From NCBI GenBank assembly GCA_034519525.1, contig JAXHOJ010000061.1, positions 1-64,000 of the forward strand: 64,000 bases of DNA, read 5' to 3'. Source of the DNA: Gemmobacter sp034519525. Its GTDB lineage: Bacteria > Pseudomonadota > Alphaproteobacteria > Rhodobacterales > Rhodobacteraceae. A program made the position numbers and the translations under genes. Of the stretch, positions 8,214-16,839 are shown piece after piece (the stretch's first letter is position 1; each line of letters begins with the position of its first letter). The notes under the pieces were generated by a model. The model saw only the letters and a list, made by a program, of their open reading frames with translations. It was not told the origin of the DNA and did no database searches.

Positions 8214-8257
8214 GGGGGCGCTGCCCCGGACCCCCGGAGTATTTGGGAAGGAGCAAG
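8214..8257 (+). repeat. Rhodobacterales-type 3'-end element, short copy
   Basis: A GGGGC-GCT-GCCCC hairpin (8215-8227) is followed by ACCCCCGGAGTATTTGGGAA and GGAGCAAG. The tail resembles those at 23001, 30725, 52305 and 52384 (minus). It lies downstream of purS in the sense direction, past the terminator. Confidence 0.55.
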
Positions 8258-8399
8258 CCGAAAGGGGATTTCGTTAGGCGGCAGCCTTTGTCGCGATCCA
8301 GCACCCGGTGGCAAAAGGTTTTGCGCGAACGGGGCTGGAAGCGCGGGGGGCTTTGCGCTATGCGCAGGCCATCCTCAGCAGCCCTGAAAGGATCGCGCC

Positions 8400-9068
8400 A
8401 TGAAAGCCGCCGTCGTCACCTTCCCCGGGTCCAATTGCGACCGCGATCTTGCCGTAGCCTTTGAAAAGGCCGGGGCCGAGGTTGTGCGTGTCTGGCACAA
8501 GGACAGCGATCTGCCTGCGGGCGTCGATATCGTGGGTGTGCCGGGTGGCTTTTCCTTCGGCGATTACCTGCGCTGCGGCGCCATTGCCGCGCAATCGCCC
8601 ATCGCCCCGGCCATTCAGGCCCATGCGGCGCGTGGCGGTTATGTGATCGGCATCTGCAACGGCTTTCAGGTGCTGACGGAAATGCGGCTGCTGCCGGGCG
8701 CGCTGATGCGCAATGCCGGGCTGAAGTTCATCTGCAAGCCCGTCACGCTGGAAGTGGCCACCACCGCCTCGGATTATACCTCGGGCTATGCCAAGGGCCA
8801 GAAGATCAGCGTGCCGGTTGCCCATCACGATGGCAATTACACCGCCGATACAGAGACCCTGACCCGGCTGGAGGCCGAAGACCGCGTGGCCTTCCGCTAT
8901 GCCCAGAATCCCAACGGCTCGATGAATGCGATTGCGGGCATCCTGTCGGAAAACCGCCGGGTGCTGGGCATGATGCCGCATCCCGAACGCGCGGTGGAGC
9001 CGCTGCAGGGCAGCGCCGATGGCGCCGCGCTGTTTGCCGCGCTCGTCGGCAAGATGGCGCTGGCCTGA
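8400..9068 (+). CDS. purQ: FGAM synthase glutaminase subunit PurQ
   Basis: A 222-residue class I glutamine amidotransferase that delivers ammonia to PurL. It starts MKAAVVTFPGSNCDRDLAVA. The catalytic Cys lies in GYVIGICNGFQVL, and the His/Glu pair in MMPHPERAVEP. It is full length. The start at 8400 follows GAAAGGATC. It is separated from purS by 330 nt of repeats and a terminator, which is unusual spacing for this pair. purL is not in the window. Confidence 0.95.
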   Translation: MKAAVVTFPGSNCDRDLAVAFEKAGAEVVRVWHKDSDLPAGVDIVGVPGGFSFGDYLRCGAIAAQSPIAPAIQAHAARGGYVIGICNGFQVLTEMRLLPGALMRNAGLKFICKPVTLEVATTASDYTSGYAKGQKISVPVAHHDGNYTADTETLTRLEAEDRVAFRYAQNPNGSMNAIAGILSENRRVLGMMPHPERAVEPLQGSADGAALFAALVGKMALA

Positions 9069-9115
9069 CACCGGCGGCCCTTGAGGCGGGCGGGGCGGCA
9101 GCCTAGACTGCGGCG

Positions 9116-10885
9116 ATGACGGACAGCAGCGCTTCCTCCTCCCACAGCACCGACAGCCGCGAGCCGGGAATTTCCTGGCGCGTCAAGCTGATCGTGGGGA
9201 TTCTGGTGCTGGTCGCCATTGGCGTGGTGACGGTCACCAACCGCTGGCTGACCGAACGCTTTACCGAGGTGACGCGCAACCGCGCCGAACTGCGGCTTGC
9301 GCTGTATTCCGGCAACATGATTTCCGAACTGCAGCGCAATTCCGTGGTGCCGCTGCTGCTGGCGCGCGACCCCGAGCTGATCGGGGCCCTGACGCGCAAG
9401 GAATATTCCACCACATCGGCCCGTCTGATCTCGTTCCAGACGGAAATCGGCGCCGCCTCCATCATGCTGCTGGATGGCGAAGGGCGGATCGTGGGGGCCA
9501 CCAACCGCAATCTGCTGGGCACCAGCCTGCGCGCCGCGCCGCAATTCGTCGATGCGCAAAGGGTGACGGATACCATCTTCACCGTGGCCCCGCGCGAAAC
9601 CATGGGTTTCGATTTCACCTATTCCCGGGCGATCCGCGCCGACAATCAACTGCTGGGCGTGATCGTCGTGGCGGTGGATCTGATGAAATACGAACGTGCC
9701 TGGGCGGGCCTGCAGGATGCGGTGATGGTGACCGACAGCGAAAGCATGGTGCTGCTGGCCACTGAACCGCGCTGGCGCGGCGTGCCGCTGGGCCGCGCGC
9801 TGGAGGTGCGGGACGCGCCCTCTGCCATCCGCCGGGCGCTGCAGGGCGCCGCCGACTGGGCGCAGGAGCCGCCGGATGCCTATCTCAGCGGCGAGGCGGT
9901 GATGAAGACCGAAAGCCGCGTGGCCTTTCGCGGCTGGCGGATGATCACCTATACCGCCTATGATTCGGTGCGCGAGCGGGTGAATGCCGTGCTGGCGCTG
10001 GAAATCATGGGCTTTGCCATCCTGCTGGCGGTCACCTTCTATCTGCTGTCGCGGCGGGCCTGGTCGCAATCCGTCAGCCTGCAGCGCGAAAGTGCGGAAC
10101 TGCGGCTGCTGAACGCCCGCCTGCAGCGCGAGATCGCGGAACGCGAAAAGGTGCAGAAGAACCTTGAGGTGGCCGAGCTGACGCTGGCGCAAAGCTCGAA
10201 ACTGGCCGCCCTGGGCGAAATGTCGGCCGCCGTCAGCCACGAGCTGAACCAGCCGCTGGCGGCGATGAAAACCTATCTGGCGGGCGCGCGGCTGCTGCTG
10301 CAGCGCAAGCGCGTGGAAGAGGCGCTGTCGTCCTTCCAGCGGATCGACGATCTGATCGAACGCATGGGCGCCATCACCCGGCAGCTGAAATCCTATGCCC
10401 GCAAGGGCGGCGAGGCGTTCGAGCCGGTGGATATGCGGCAAGCGCTCTCTACCGCGTTGTCGATGATGGAACCGCAGCTGAAGGCGCGCGTTGTGCGTAT
10501 CACGCGGGCCCTGCCGCGCCAGCCCGTGATGGTGATGGCCGACCGGATCCGGCTGGAACAGGTGATCATCAACCTGCTGCGCAACGCGCTGGACGCCACC
10601 AAGGAGACGCCGCATCCGCAGATCGACCTGATCCTGTCGGCCGGGGAAACCGCCACCCTTACGGTGCGCGACAACGGCCACGGGATCAACGACCTCGAAA
10701 ACCTGTTCGAGCCCTTCTACACCACCAAGAAACCCGGCGAGGGGGTGGGGCTTGGCCTCGCGATCTCGTCGGGGATCGTCACAGATCTTGGCGGCCGCAT
10801 CACAGCCCGCAATGCCGAAGACGGCGGGGCCGTGTTCGAGGTTCAGCTGCCCATTCTGGGTGCGGATGCCAAGGCAGCAGAATGA
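9116..10885 (+). CDS. dctB: C4-dicarboxylate sensor histidine kinase
   Basis: A 589-residue membrane sensor. Transmembrane helices lie at about 22-43 and 292-313, flanking a periplasmic double-PAS-like sensor region of about 250 residues. A coiled coil at 320-358 leads into the kinase core: H375 in SHELNQPL is the phosphoacceptor, the N box is EQVIINLLRNALDA at 481-494, and the G boxes are DNGHG and GVGLGLAI. This layout and the FRGWRMITYT segment match DctB. It should sense succinate, fumarate and malate and phosphorylate the DctD homologue encoded 7 nt downstream. The likely target, dctA, is about 13 kb away. Confidence 0.92.
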   Translation: MTDSSASSSHSTDSREPGISWRVKLIVGILVLVAIGVVTVTNRWLTERFTEVTRNRAELRLALYSGNMISELQRNSVVPLLLARDPELIGALTRKEYSTTSARLISFQTEIGAASIMLLDGEGRIVGATNRNLLGTSLRAAPQFVDAQRVTDTIFTVAPRETMGFDFTYSRAIRADNQLLGVIVVAVDLMKYERAWAGLQDAVMVTDSESMVLLATEPRWRGVPLGRALEVRDAPSAIRRALQGAADWAQEPPDAYLSGEAVMKTESRVAFRGWRMITYTAYDSVRERVNAVLALEIMGFAILLAVTFYLLSRRAWSQSVSLQRESAELRLLNARLQREIAEREKVQKNLEVAELTLAQSSKLAALGEMSAAVSHELNQPLAAMKTYLAGARLLLQRKRVEEALSSFQRIDDLIERMGAITRQLKSYARKGGEAFEPVDMRQALSTALSMMEPQLKARVVRITRALPRQPVMVMADRIRLEQVIINLLRNALDATKETPHPQIDLILSAGETATLTVRDNGHGINDLENLFEPFYTTKKPGEGVGLGLAISSGIVTDLGGRITARNAEDGGAVFEVQLPILGADAKAAE

Positions 10886-10892
10886 GGACCAT

Positions 10893-12221
10893 ATGGCCCG
10901 AGCCATGAAAATTGCCATCGTCGATGACGAGGCGGATATGCGGCAGTCGATCAGCCAGTGGCTGGCCCTGTCGGGCTTCGACACCGAAACCTATGCCAGC
11001 GCGGAAGAGGCGCTGGCGTCGATCACCGCCGATTTCGCGGGGGCGGTGGTCAGCGATATCCGGATGCCCGGCATGGATGGCATGGCCTTCCTGAAACGGT
11101 TGATGAGCATGGACAGCGGCCTGCCCGTCATCATGATCACCGGCCATGGCGATGTGCCCATGGCGGTGGAGGCGATGCGCGTCGGTGCCTTTGATTTTCT
11201 GGAAAAGCCCTTCAATCCCGACCGGATGACCGAACTGGCCAAGCGCGCCACCCAAAGCCGCCGCATGACGCTGGACAACCGCGCCCTGCGCAAAGAGCTG
11301 TCGGACGGCTCCACCCTGATGAAAAAGCTGATCGGGTCCAGCCCGGCGATGGAACGCCTGCGCGAGGATATTCTCGATCTGGGGCAGGCCGACAGCCATG
11401 TGCTGATCGACGGTGAAACCGGCACCGGCAAGACGCTGGTGGCCCATGCGCTTCATGCCGTGGGGCCGCGGGCCTCGAAGAAATTCGTGACGATTTCCTG
11501 CGCCGCCTGGTCCGAGGATCAGCTGGCGGCGCGGCTGTTCGGCCCGTCGGAGGATGGCACCATCCCACTGGTGGAAGAGGCGCGCGGCGGCACCTTGTGC
11601 CTGGAAGATATCGAAAGCCTCAGCCACGGGCTGCAATCGCGGCTGCTGACGCTGATCAACGAACAGGGGATGCCGCCGGAAACCCGGATCATCGCCATCT
11701 GCAACGAACATGCCCCCGACAAGACGCTGGAACAGCTGCTGCGCGCCGATCTGTTCTATCGGCTGGGGGCGATGACCATCGTTCTGCCGCCGCTTCGTGC
11801 GCGGGGCGAAGATATCCTGACGCTGTTCACCCGCATGTCCGAAGGCTTTGCCGAGGAATATGGCTGCGATGCCCCCGGCCTGACCGCGCAAGAGGCGGCG
11901 CAGCTGCTGCAGGCGCCCTGGCCAGGCAATGTGCGCCAGCTGGTGAATATCGCGGAACGCGCCGTGCTGCAGAACCGCCGGGGATCGGGCTCCATCGCCT
12001 CGCTGCTGATGGCCGACAACGAGGCGGCGGGGCCTGCGATGACCACCGAGGGCAAGCCGCTGAAGGAATATGTCGAAAGTTTCGAAAAGATGCTGATCGA
12101 CAATACGATGCGCCGCCACAAGGGCAGCATCGTCGCGGTGATGGAAGAGCTGTGCCTGCCGCGCCGCACGCTGAATGAAAAGATGGCGAAATACGGCCTG
12201 CAACGGTCCGATTACACCTGA
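10893..12221 (+). CDS. dctD: DctD-type response regulator lacking the GAFTGA loop
   Basis: A 442-residue regulator. The receiver domain covers 5-118 with phosphoacceptor D55 (SDIRMPGMDG). The AAA+ domain covers about 145-375 with Walker A GETGTGKT at 174-181. A Fis-type helix-turn-helix lies at about 408-437. The segment after Walker A that should hold the sigma54-contacting GAFTGA reads LFGPSEDGTIPLVEEARGGT at 215-234, so the loop is missing. Walker B is altered to LCLEDIE. The protein probably does not remodel sigma54 holoenzyme and may act with the housekeeping sigma factor, as is known for the Rhodobacter capsulatus NtrC, which also lacks this loop. It forms an operon with dctB. Confidence 0.9.
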   Translation: MARAMKIAIVDDEADMRQSISQWLALSGFDTETYASAEEALASITADFAGAVVSDIRMPGMDGMAFLKRLMSMDSGLPVIMITGHGDVPMAVEAMRVGAFDFLEKPFNPDRMTELAKRATQSRRMTLDNRALRKELSDGSTLMKKLIGSSPAMERLREDILDLGQADSHVLIDGETGTGKTLVAHALHAVGPRASKKFVTISCAAWSEDQLAARLFGPSEDGTIPLVEEARGGTLCLEDIESLSHGLQSRLLTLINEQGMPPETRIIAICNEHAPDKTLEQLLRADLFYRLGAMTIVLPPLRARGEDILTLFTRMSEGFAEEYGCDAPGLTAQEAAQLLQAPWPGNVRQLVNIAERAVLQNRRGSGSIASLLMADNEAAGPAMTTEGKPLKEYVESFEKMLIDNTMRRHKGSIVAVMEELCLPRRTLNEKMAKYGLQRSDYT

Positions 12222-12230
12222 TGGGCAGGG

Positions 12231-12253
12231 AAGGGGGCCGCTTGGCCCCCTTT
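12231..12253. terminator. Terminator between dctD and the convergent RTX gene
   Basis: AAGGGGGCC-GCTT-GGCCCCCTTT forms a near-perfect stem usable from both sides. Confidence 0.85.
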
Positions 12254-12257
12254 CGCG

Positions 12258-13103
12258 TCAGAACAGAAAATCGGATGCGTCGATCTGGCCCAGCTCGGCA
12301 CCCGCCAGCGTGACATGCACGCCATTGCCCAGTGCCAGCCGCACGCCATTTCCGGTGGCAGACAGCACCAGATCATCGAAATCATCGGCAAAGCCGGAAA
12401 TGCGGATCTTGTCGACACCATTCTGAAAATCGGTGATCCGGTCTGCGCCGGAACGGGCGGTCAGCACAAACACATCCCGCCCCGCGCCCCCGGTCAGCAC
12501 ATCCGCCCCGGTGCCGCCCATCAGCACATCCGCGCCCTGGCCGCCCAGCAGGGTATCGGCTCCGGCGCCGCCGGCCAGCGTGTCATTGCCGCCAAGGCCC
12601 AGCAGCCGGTCACGCCCGGCATCGCCTTCCAGCCAGTTGGCCCGGCCGCTGCCCTCGATCCGGAAGCCCAGCCGCAGCAAGAGCGACTCGCCGGTCGAAA
12701 AGCTCAGGCCGTCGACATTCATCATCAGGCTGGTGGCGGTAAAGCTGATGTTTCCGGCCGGAATGTCAAATGTGCTCAGCCCGCCGACCAGATCGACAGA
12801 TTGCAGCGTGACGCCGCTTGTGGCCTTGCCCAGCCCCGCAAAGCTGAGCCGGTAGCCGTTGAAGCCGGTGTCATCATCCACATCCGAAAACCGCCCGGAT
12901 TCCAGCAGGGTATATTCGACATGCGCCGCCCGGATGTCGATCCTTGCTGCGACCACGTTGAAGGGATCGCCGCTCAGATCAAAGAAAGACACGTCGTTGA
13001 ACTCGACAGCATCTTCCCGCACGGTCGACCGGACAGGAAGGGTGATCGGTTTGTCAACGGTCGGAGACAGGATGACAAGCCGGGTTCCAGATCCGTCAAG
13101 CAT
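12258..13103 (-). CDS. RTX-type calcium-binding protein (second of three)
   Basis: A 281-residue protein without a signal peptide. The N-terminal 150 residues are beta-rich and unassigned. Residues about 152-215 carry RTX repeats (GLGGNDTLAGG, GGTGADVLTGG), followed by RITDFQNGVDKIRISGF, the usual post-repeat segment. The tail ends SDFLF. AAGGG lies 8 nt upstream of the ATG. Like the genes at 634 and 61164 it appears monocistronic and has no transporter beside it. A role as a secreted surface or matrix protein is inference from the RTX and type I tail features. Confidence 0.85.
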   Translation of the reverse strand: MLDGSGTRLVILSPTVDKPITLPVRSTVREDAVEFNDVSFFDLSGDPFNVVAARIDIRAAHVEYTLLESGRFSDVDDDTGFNGYRLSFAGLGKATSGVTLQSVDLVGGLSTFDIPAGNISFTATSLMMNVDGLSFSTGESLLLRLGFRIEGSGRANWLEGDAGRDRLLGLGGNDTLAGGAGADTLLGGQGADVLMGGTGADVLTGGAGRDVFVLTARSGADRITDFQNGVDKIRISGFADDFDDLVLSATGNGVRLALGNGVHVTLAGAELGQIDASDFLF

Positions 13104-13280
13104 GATACAAACCCTTCATATGGAATGATAATTCACAAACGGCGCGTTAAGCTGCTGCAGCTGCAGGATAGGCAGGCCGCCGCCGGGCTGTCAATCTTGT
13201 GCGCCCCGCCATTGTCCGGCGCGCGGGCTGCGGAAATTGGGCATTGTAATTATGGTGGCGCTGCCCTTAATGTCGCAGGA

Positions 13281-13394
13281 CGCGGGCCTGACGTTTTTTG
13301 ACGCAGGCCCGCGCGACAGTTTCGCTGCCAGGCGTGCAGACCGGGCCACAGGTCCGCAGGCATTGCCAAGGCAGAATTCACTGGCCGAAAGGCC
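13281..13394 (+). promoter_or_regulatory. Structured leader of rne
   Basis: The gap 13104-13638 before rne contains no convincing gene. A 10-bp perfect stem, CGCGGGCCTG at 13281-13290 with CAGGCCCGCG at 13304-13313, presents a loop containing TTTTTT. At 13383-13394 GGCC-GAAA-GGCC forms a second hairpin with a stable tetraloop, and a GCGCC/GGCGC hairpin follows near 13443. In E. coli the rne leader has hairpins with U-rich loops that RNase E binds to limit its own mRNA. The same logic is possible here but unproven. Confidence 0.45.
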
Positions 13395-13638
13395 GCAGGA
13401 TTGCCTCCACCCCACATCCGGGACTGCAGGCTTTACAAGATGGGCGCCTGCGGGCGCTTTGGATACAGACCGCGATGAGCCGCGTAGATGAAGCGAAATG
13501 GATCGACAGGGGGCCTGCAAGCCCGCCTGCCGGCTTCGCGCTGCGCAGTTCCGCCCGAACAAGCCGCCATCTGCTCGATCAGACCTTCACCGGAGCTTCT
13601 CCGGGGGGTGGGGTCGGGCCATGGCGCAATGGAACGAC

Positions 13639-16299
13639 ATGGCCAAGAAAATGCTTATTGATGCCACGCATCCCGAGGAGACCCGGGTTGTCGTGGTGGA
13701 CGGAAACAAGGTCGAGGAATTCGATTTTGAAACGGTAAACAAGCGTCAGCTGCAGGGGAACATCTACCTTGCAAAGGTGACGCGGGTTGAACCCTCGCTG
13801 CAGGCGGCGTTCGTGGATTACGGCGGAAACCGCCATGGTTTCCTCGCCTTCGCGGAAATTCACCCCGATTATTACCAGATCCCGGTGGCCGACCGTAAGG
13901 CGCTGCTGGAGGAAGAGCGGGCGATGGCCCGCGCCGAAGACGAAGACGAGGCCCGCGGCCGCGCGCGCCCCAAGCGCCAGCGCGAAAAGCCCGAAGCCGC
14001 CAGCACCGAAGATGCCGTGGTCACCGCCGATGCGGATACCAGCGATATCGCAGGCATGGGCGTTGTGGATCTGGGCGAGGAAACCGGCGCCGATGCGCTG
14101 TTCGTTTCCCGCAACGAGGCCCGCGCCGATGTGTCGGGCGAGCGTGAGGATGACGGCACGCGCTATCAGGCGCTGGATCACGCCGCCGATATGGATGACG
14201 AGATCGAATCCGTCGCTGAAGAAGACGTGGCCGAAGAAATCCGCGCCCCGCGCAAGCCGCGTGCCCGCCGCTACAAGATCCAGGAAGTGGTCAAGGTGCG
14301 CCAGATCATGCTGGTGCAGGTGGTGAAGGAAGAACGTGGCAACAAGGGTGCCGCGCTGACCACCTATCTGTCGCTGGCCGGGCGCTATTGCGTGCTGATG
14401 CCGAACACCGCGCGCGGTGGCGGCATTTCGCGCAAGATCACCAATGCGCCGGACCGGAAAAAGCTGAAGGAAATCGCGTCCGAGATGGAGGTGCCGGAAG
14501 GCGCGGGCCTCATCATCCGCACGGCGGGCGCCAAGCGCACCAAGCCGGAAATCCGCCGCGATTACGAATATCTGATGCGCCTGTGGGAAGAAATCCGCGA
14601 ACTGACGCTGAAATCCATCGCGCCCGCCCCGATCTATGAAGAGGGCAACCTCATCAAGCGCGCGATCCGCGACCTGTATAACCGCGAGATCGAGGAAGTG
14701 CTGGTCGAGGGCGAGGGCGGTTATCGTACCGCCAAGGATTTCATGCGCATGATCATGCCTGCTCAGGCGCGGGTGGTGCAGCGTTATGTCGATCAGATGC
14801 CGCTGTTTGCCCGCTTCCAGGTGGAAAGCTATCTGGCCGGCATGTTCAACCCGGTGGTGCAGCTGAAATCCGGTGGCTACATCGTGATCGGCGTGACCGA
14901 AGCGCTGGTGGCGGTGGACGTCAACTCGGGCCGGGCGACCAAGGAAGGCTCGATCGAAGAGACCGCGCTGAAGACCAACCTGGAGGCCGCCGACGAGGTG
15001 GCGCGCCAGCTGCGTCTGCGCGATCTGGCCGGGCTGATCGTCATCGACTTCATCGACATGGAAGAGCGGCGGAATAACGCGGCAGTCGAGAAGCGCTTGA
15101 AAGACAAGCTGAAAACCGATCGCGCCCGGATTCAGGTGGGCCGCATCTCGGGCTTTGGCCTTATGGAAATGTCGCGCCAGCGGCTGCGCCCGGGGATGCT
15201 GGAAAGCACCACGCAGCCCTGCCCGCATTGCCACGGCACCGGCCTGATCCGCAGCGATGACAGCCTGGCGCTGACCATCCTGCGCGCGCTGGAAGAAGAG
15301 GGCACGCGCAAGCGCAGCAAGGAAGTTCTGCTGAAAGCACCGGTGGCGGTGATCAACTATCTGATCAACCACAAGCGCGAACATATCGCCCTGATCGAGG
15401 CGCGCTATGGCATGGCCGTGCGGCTTGAGGCCGATCCGGCGCTGGTATCGCCCGATTATTCCATCGAGAAGTTCAAGACGGCCACCCGTCTGGTGCCCGA
15501 AGTCTCGGCTGTGATTTCCGGCAATGCCGCGCTGATGGGCGCCCCGGTCGAAGAGCAGGACGATGATATCGACCCGCCGCTGGAAGAGGATGACGCCGAG
15601 GACGAGGTCGAGGCCGAAGTGGTGGCCGAGGCAGAGGCCGAAGCACCGGCTGCTGCGGCAGATGGCAATGGTGGCAAGAAGAAGCGCCGCCGTCGCAGCC
15701 GTCGCCGGGGTGGCAAATCCAAAGAGGCGGATGGCAGCGTTTCGGGCGACGAGTCTGACGACGGCGGCGAAGAGGCCGACGAAGACGAGGCCGAAGGCAC
15801 CGTGGCCGAGGCAGAAGTGCCTGAAGTTGCTGTAGAAATGGCCGAAGTTGCGGCTGTTTCCGTGGCGGTTGTGGCAGAGCCGGTTGCAGAGCCTGTGACC
15901 GAAGCGGCGGCAGAGGTGGTGGCAGAGCCTGTGGCCGAAGCGGCGCCGGAGGCCCCGGCCAAGCCGAAACGCGCCAGCCGCGCCAAGAAGGCCCCCAAGG
16001 CGGCAGAGCCTGTGGCCGAAGCGGTTGCCGAAGCACCCGAGGCCGCCCCCGCCGTGGAAGCCAAGCCGAAGGCGACCCGCAGCCGCAGCACCGCTGCCCG
16101 GTCGAAGGCCAAGGCCAAGACCACCGCAGAACCGGCAGCCGAGGCTGAGGCCGCAGGGACCGTGGAAACGCCTGCCGCGCCAGAGCTGCCGCCGCTGCAG
16201 GCCGATCCGGGCGAGGCGCCCACCGCCGAAGTCACCCGGCCCGATCCGGCCGAGGCCGAGGACAACCAACCCAAGCGCAAGGGCTGGTGGGCCCGGTAA
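13639..16299 (+). CDS. rne: Ribonuclease E
   Basis: An 886-residue endoribonuclease for mRNA decay and rRNA/tRNA maturation, and the degradosome scaffold. The S1 domain is split: IYLAKVTRVEPSLQAAFVDY near the N-terminus, then a charged insert of about 110 residues, then VRQIMLVQVVKEERGNKGAA. Catalytic D427 (VDVNSG) and D470 (IDFID), and the zinc-link C528 and C531 (CPHCHG), keep the same mutual spacing as in the E. coli enzyme. The C-terminal 220 residues are low complexity: an Arg-rich KKKRRRRSRRRGG patch for RNA binding and Ala/Glu/Val repeats (VAEPVAEA). The start at 13639 is by homology (MAKKMLIDATH); 13621 is an alternative. A strong terminator follows. Confidence 0.95.
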   Translation: MAKKMLIDATHPEETRVVVVDGNKVEEFDFETVNKRQLQGNIYLAKVTRVEPSLQAAFVDYGGNRHGFLAFAEIHPDYYQIPVADRKALLEEERAMARAEDEDEARGRARPKRQREKPEAASTEDAVVTADADTSDIAGMGVVDLGEETGADALFVSRNEARADVSGEREDDGTRYQALDHAADMDDEIESVAEEDVAEEIRAPRKPRARRYKIQEVVKVRQIMLVQVVKEERGNKGAALTTYLSLAGRYCVLMPNTARGGGISRKITNAPDRKKLKEIASEMEVPEGAGLIIRTAGAKRTKPEIRRDYEYLMRLWEEIRELTLKSIAPAPIYEEGNLIKRAIRDLYNREIEEVLVEGEGGYRTAKDFMRMIMPAQARVVQRYVDQMPLFARFQVESYLAGMFNPVVQLKSGGYIVIGVTEALVAVDVNSGRATKEGSIEETALKTNLEAADEVARQLRLRDLAGLIVIDFIDMEERRNNAAVEKRLKDKLKTDRARIQVGRISGFGLMEMSRQRLRPGMLESTTQPCPHCHGTGLIRSDDSLALTILRALEEEGTRKRSKEVLLKAPVAVINYLINHKREHIALIEARYGMAVRLEADPALVSPDYSIEKFKTATRLVPEVSAVISGNAALMGAPVEEQDDDIDPPLEEDDAEDEVEAEVVAEAEAEAPAAAADGNGGKKKRRRRSRRRGGKSKEADGSVSGDESDDGGEEADEDEAEGTVAEAEVPEVAVEMAEVAAVSVAVVAEPVAEPVTEAAAEVVAEPVAEAAPEAPAKPKRASRAKKAPKAAEPVAEAVAEAPEAAPAVEAKPKATRSRSTAARSKAKAKTTAEPAAEAEAAGTVETPAAPELPPLQADPGEAPTAEVTRPDPAEAEDNQPKRKGWWAR

Positions 16300-16330
16300 A
16301 CCCGGCCCCTCCACCTGCCAGATGACAAGA

Positions 16331-16354
16331 CGCCGGGCGAAAGCCCGGCGTTTT
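16331..16354 (+). terminator. Rho-independent terminator after rne
   Basis: CGCCGGGC-GAAA-GCCCGGCG followed by TTTT is a perfect 8-bp stem with a tetraloop. Confidence 0.9.
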
Positions 16355-16376
16355 CAATTGTGCAGCCTTGTCTGGT

Positions 16377-16637
16377 TCATGTCGGGTCTGCGTCTGGCAT
16401 GGGTCTGGCACCTGTCCTGACAAAATGCGCGGTCGCCCCACCGGGCAGCGGTTCGGCCCCCAGATAGTCATGCCCGGCCCCGGCGCAGAAATGCGGCAGA
16501 TCCACCGCCGCCATCGCATCGGTCGCCCGCACCCGCAGCACGCACCCGGGGGCGAGCGCCATCAGCCGCTTGCGCGCCCGCAGCACCGGCAGCGGGCACA
16601 GCAGCCCTTCGCAATCCAGATCATCGTCAAAGGTCAT
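16377..16637 (-). CDS. TusA-family sulfurtransferase
   Basis: An 86-residue protein with the TusA signature LDCEGLLCPLPVLRARK. C14 of the CPxP motif is the expected persulfide carrier. TusA-type proteins hand sulfur to tRNA thiolation or molybdenum cofactor enzymes. The start at 16637 is chosen by homology over a much longer in-frame extension. It is divergent from ccdA, which moves reducing equivalents to periplasmic thiols, so both neighbours concern sulfur or thiol chemistry. Which TusA subfamily it belongs to cannot be told from the sequence alone. Confidence 0.85.
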   Translation of the reverse strand: MTFDDDLDCEGLLCPLPVLRARKRLMALAPGCVLRVRATDAMAAVDLPHFCAGAGHDYLGAEPLPGGATAHFVRTGARPMPDADPT

Positions 16638-16839
16638 CACGCTCTCCCACTGGCGCCTTGGCATAGCCGGCCGGGGCAGGGATGTGCCAGCCCGAAGCGC
16701 CGCCCGGCCCGCGGATGCGACACCGCGCCTTCGGCAAGGGGATATCAACGGCGCCTTCGGCACGAGGATGTGACACCACGCCCGATGACGCGCCGCCCCA
16801 CTTGCGCTAGGACAGGGGCAGGCTGGGCCGGGGGATAGC

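Noticed and set aside
8897..10984. A 695-codon open frame on the minus strand
   Set aside because: It is antisense to dctB and purQ and looks like composition-driven His/Gln/Arg-rich shadow.
13579..16314. A 911-codon open frame on the minus strand
   Set aside because: It is antisense to rne, which has all catalytic residues at the expected spacing.
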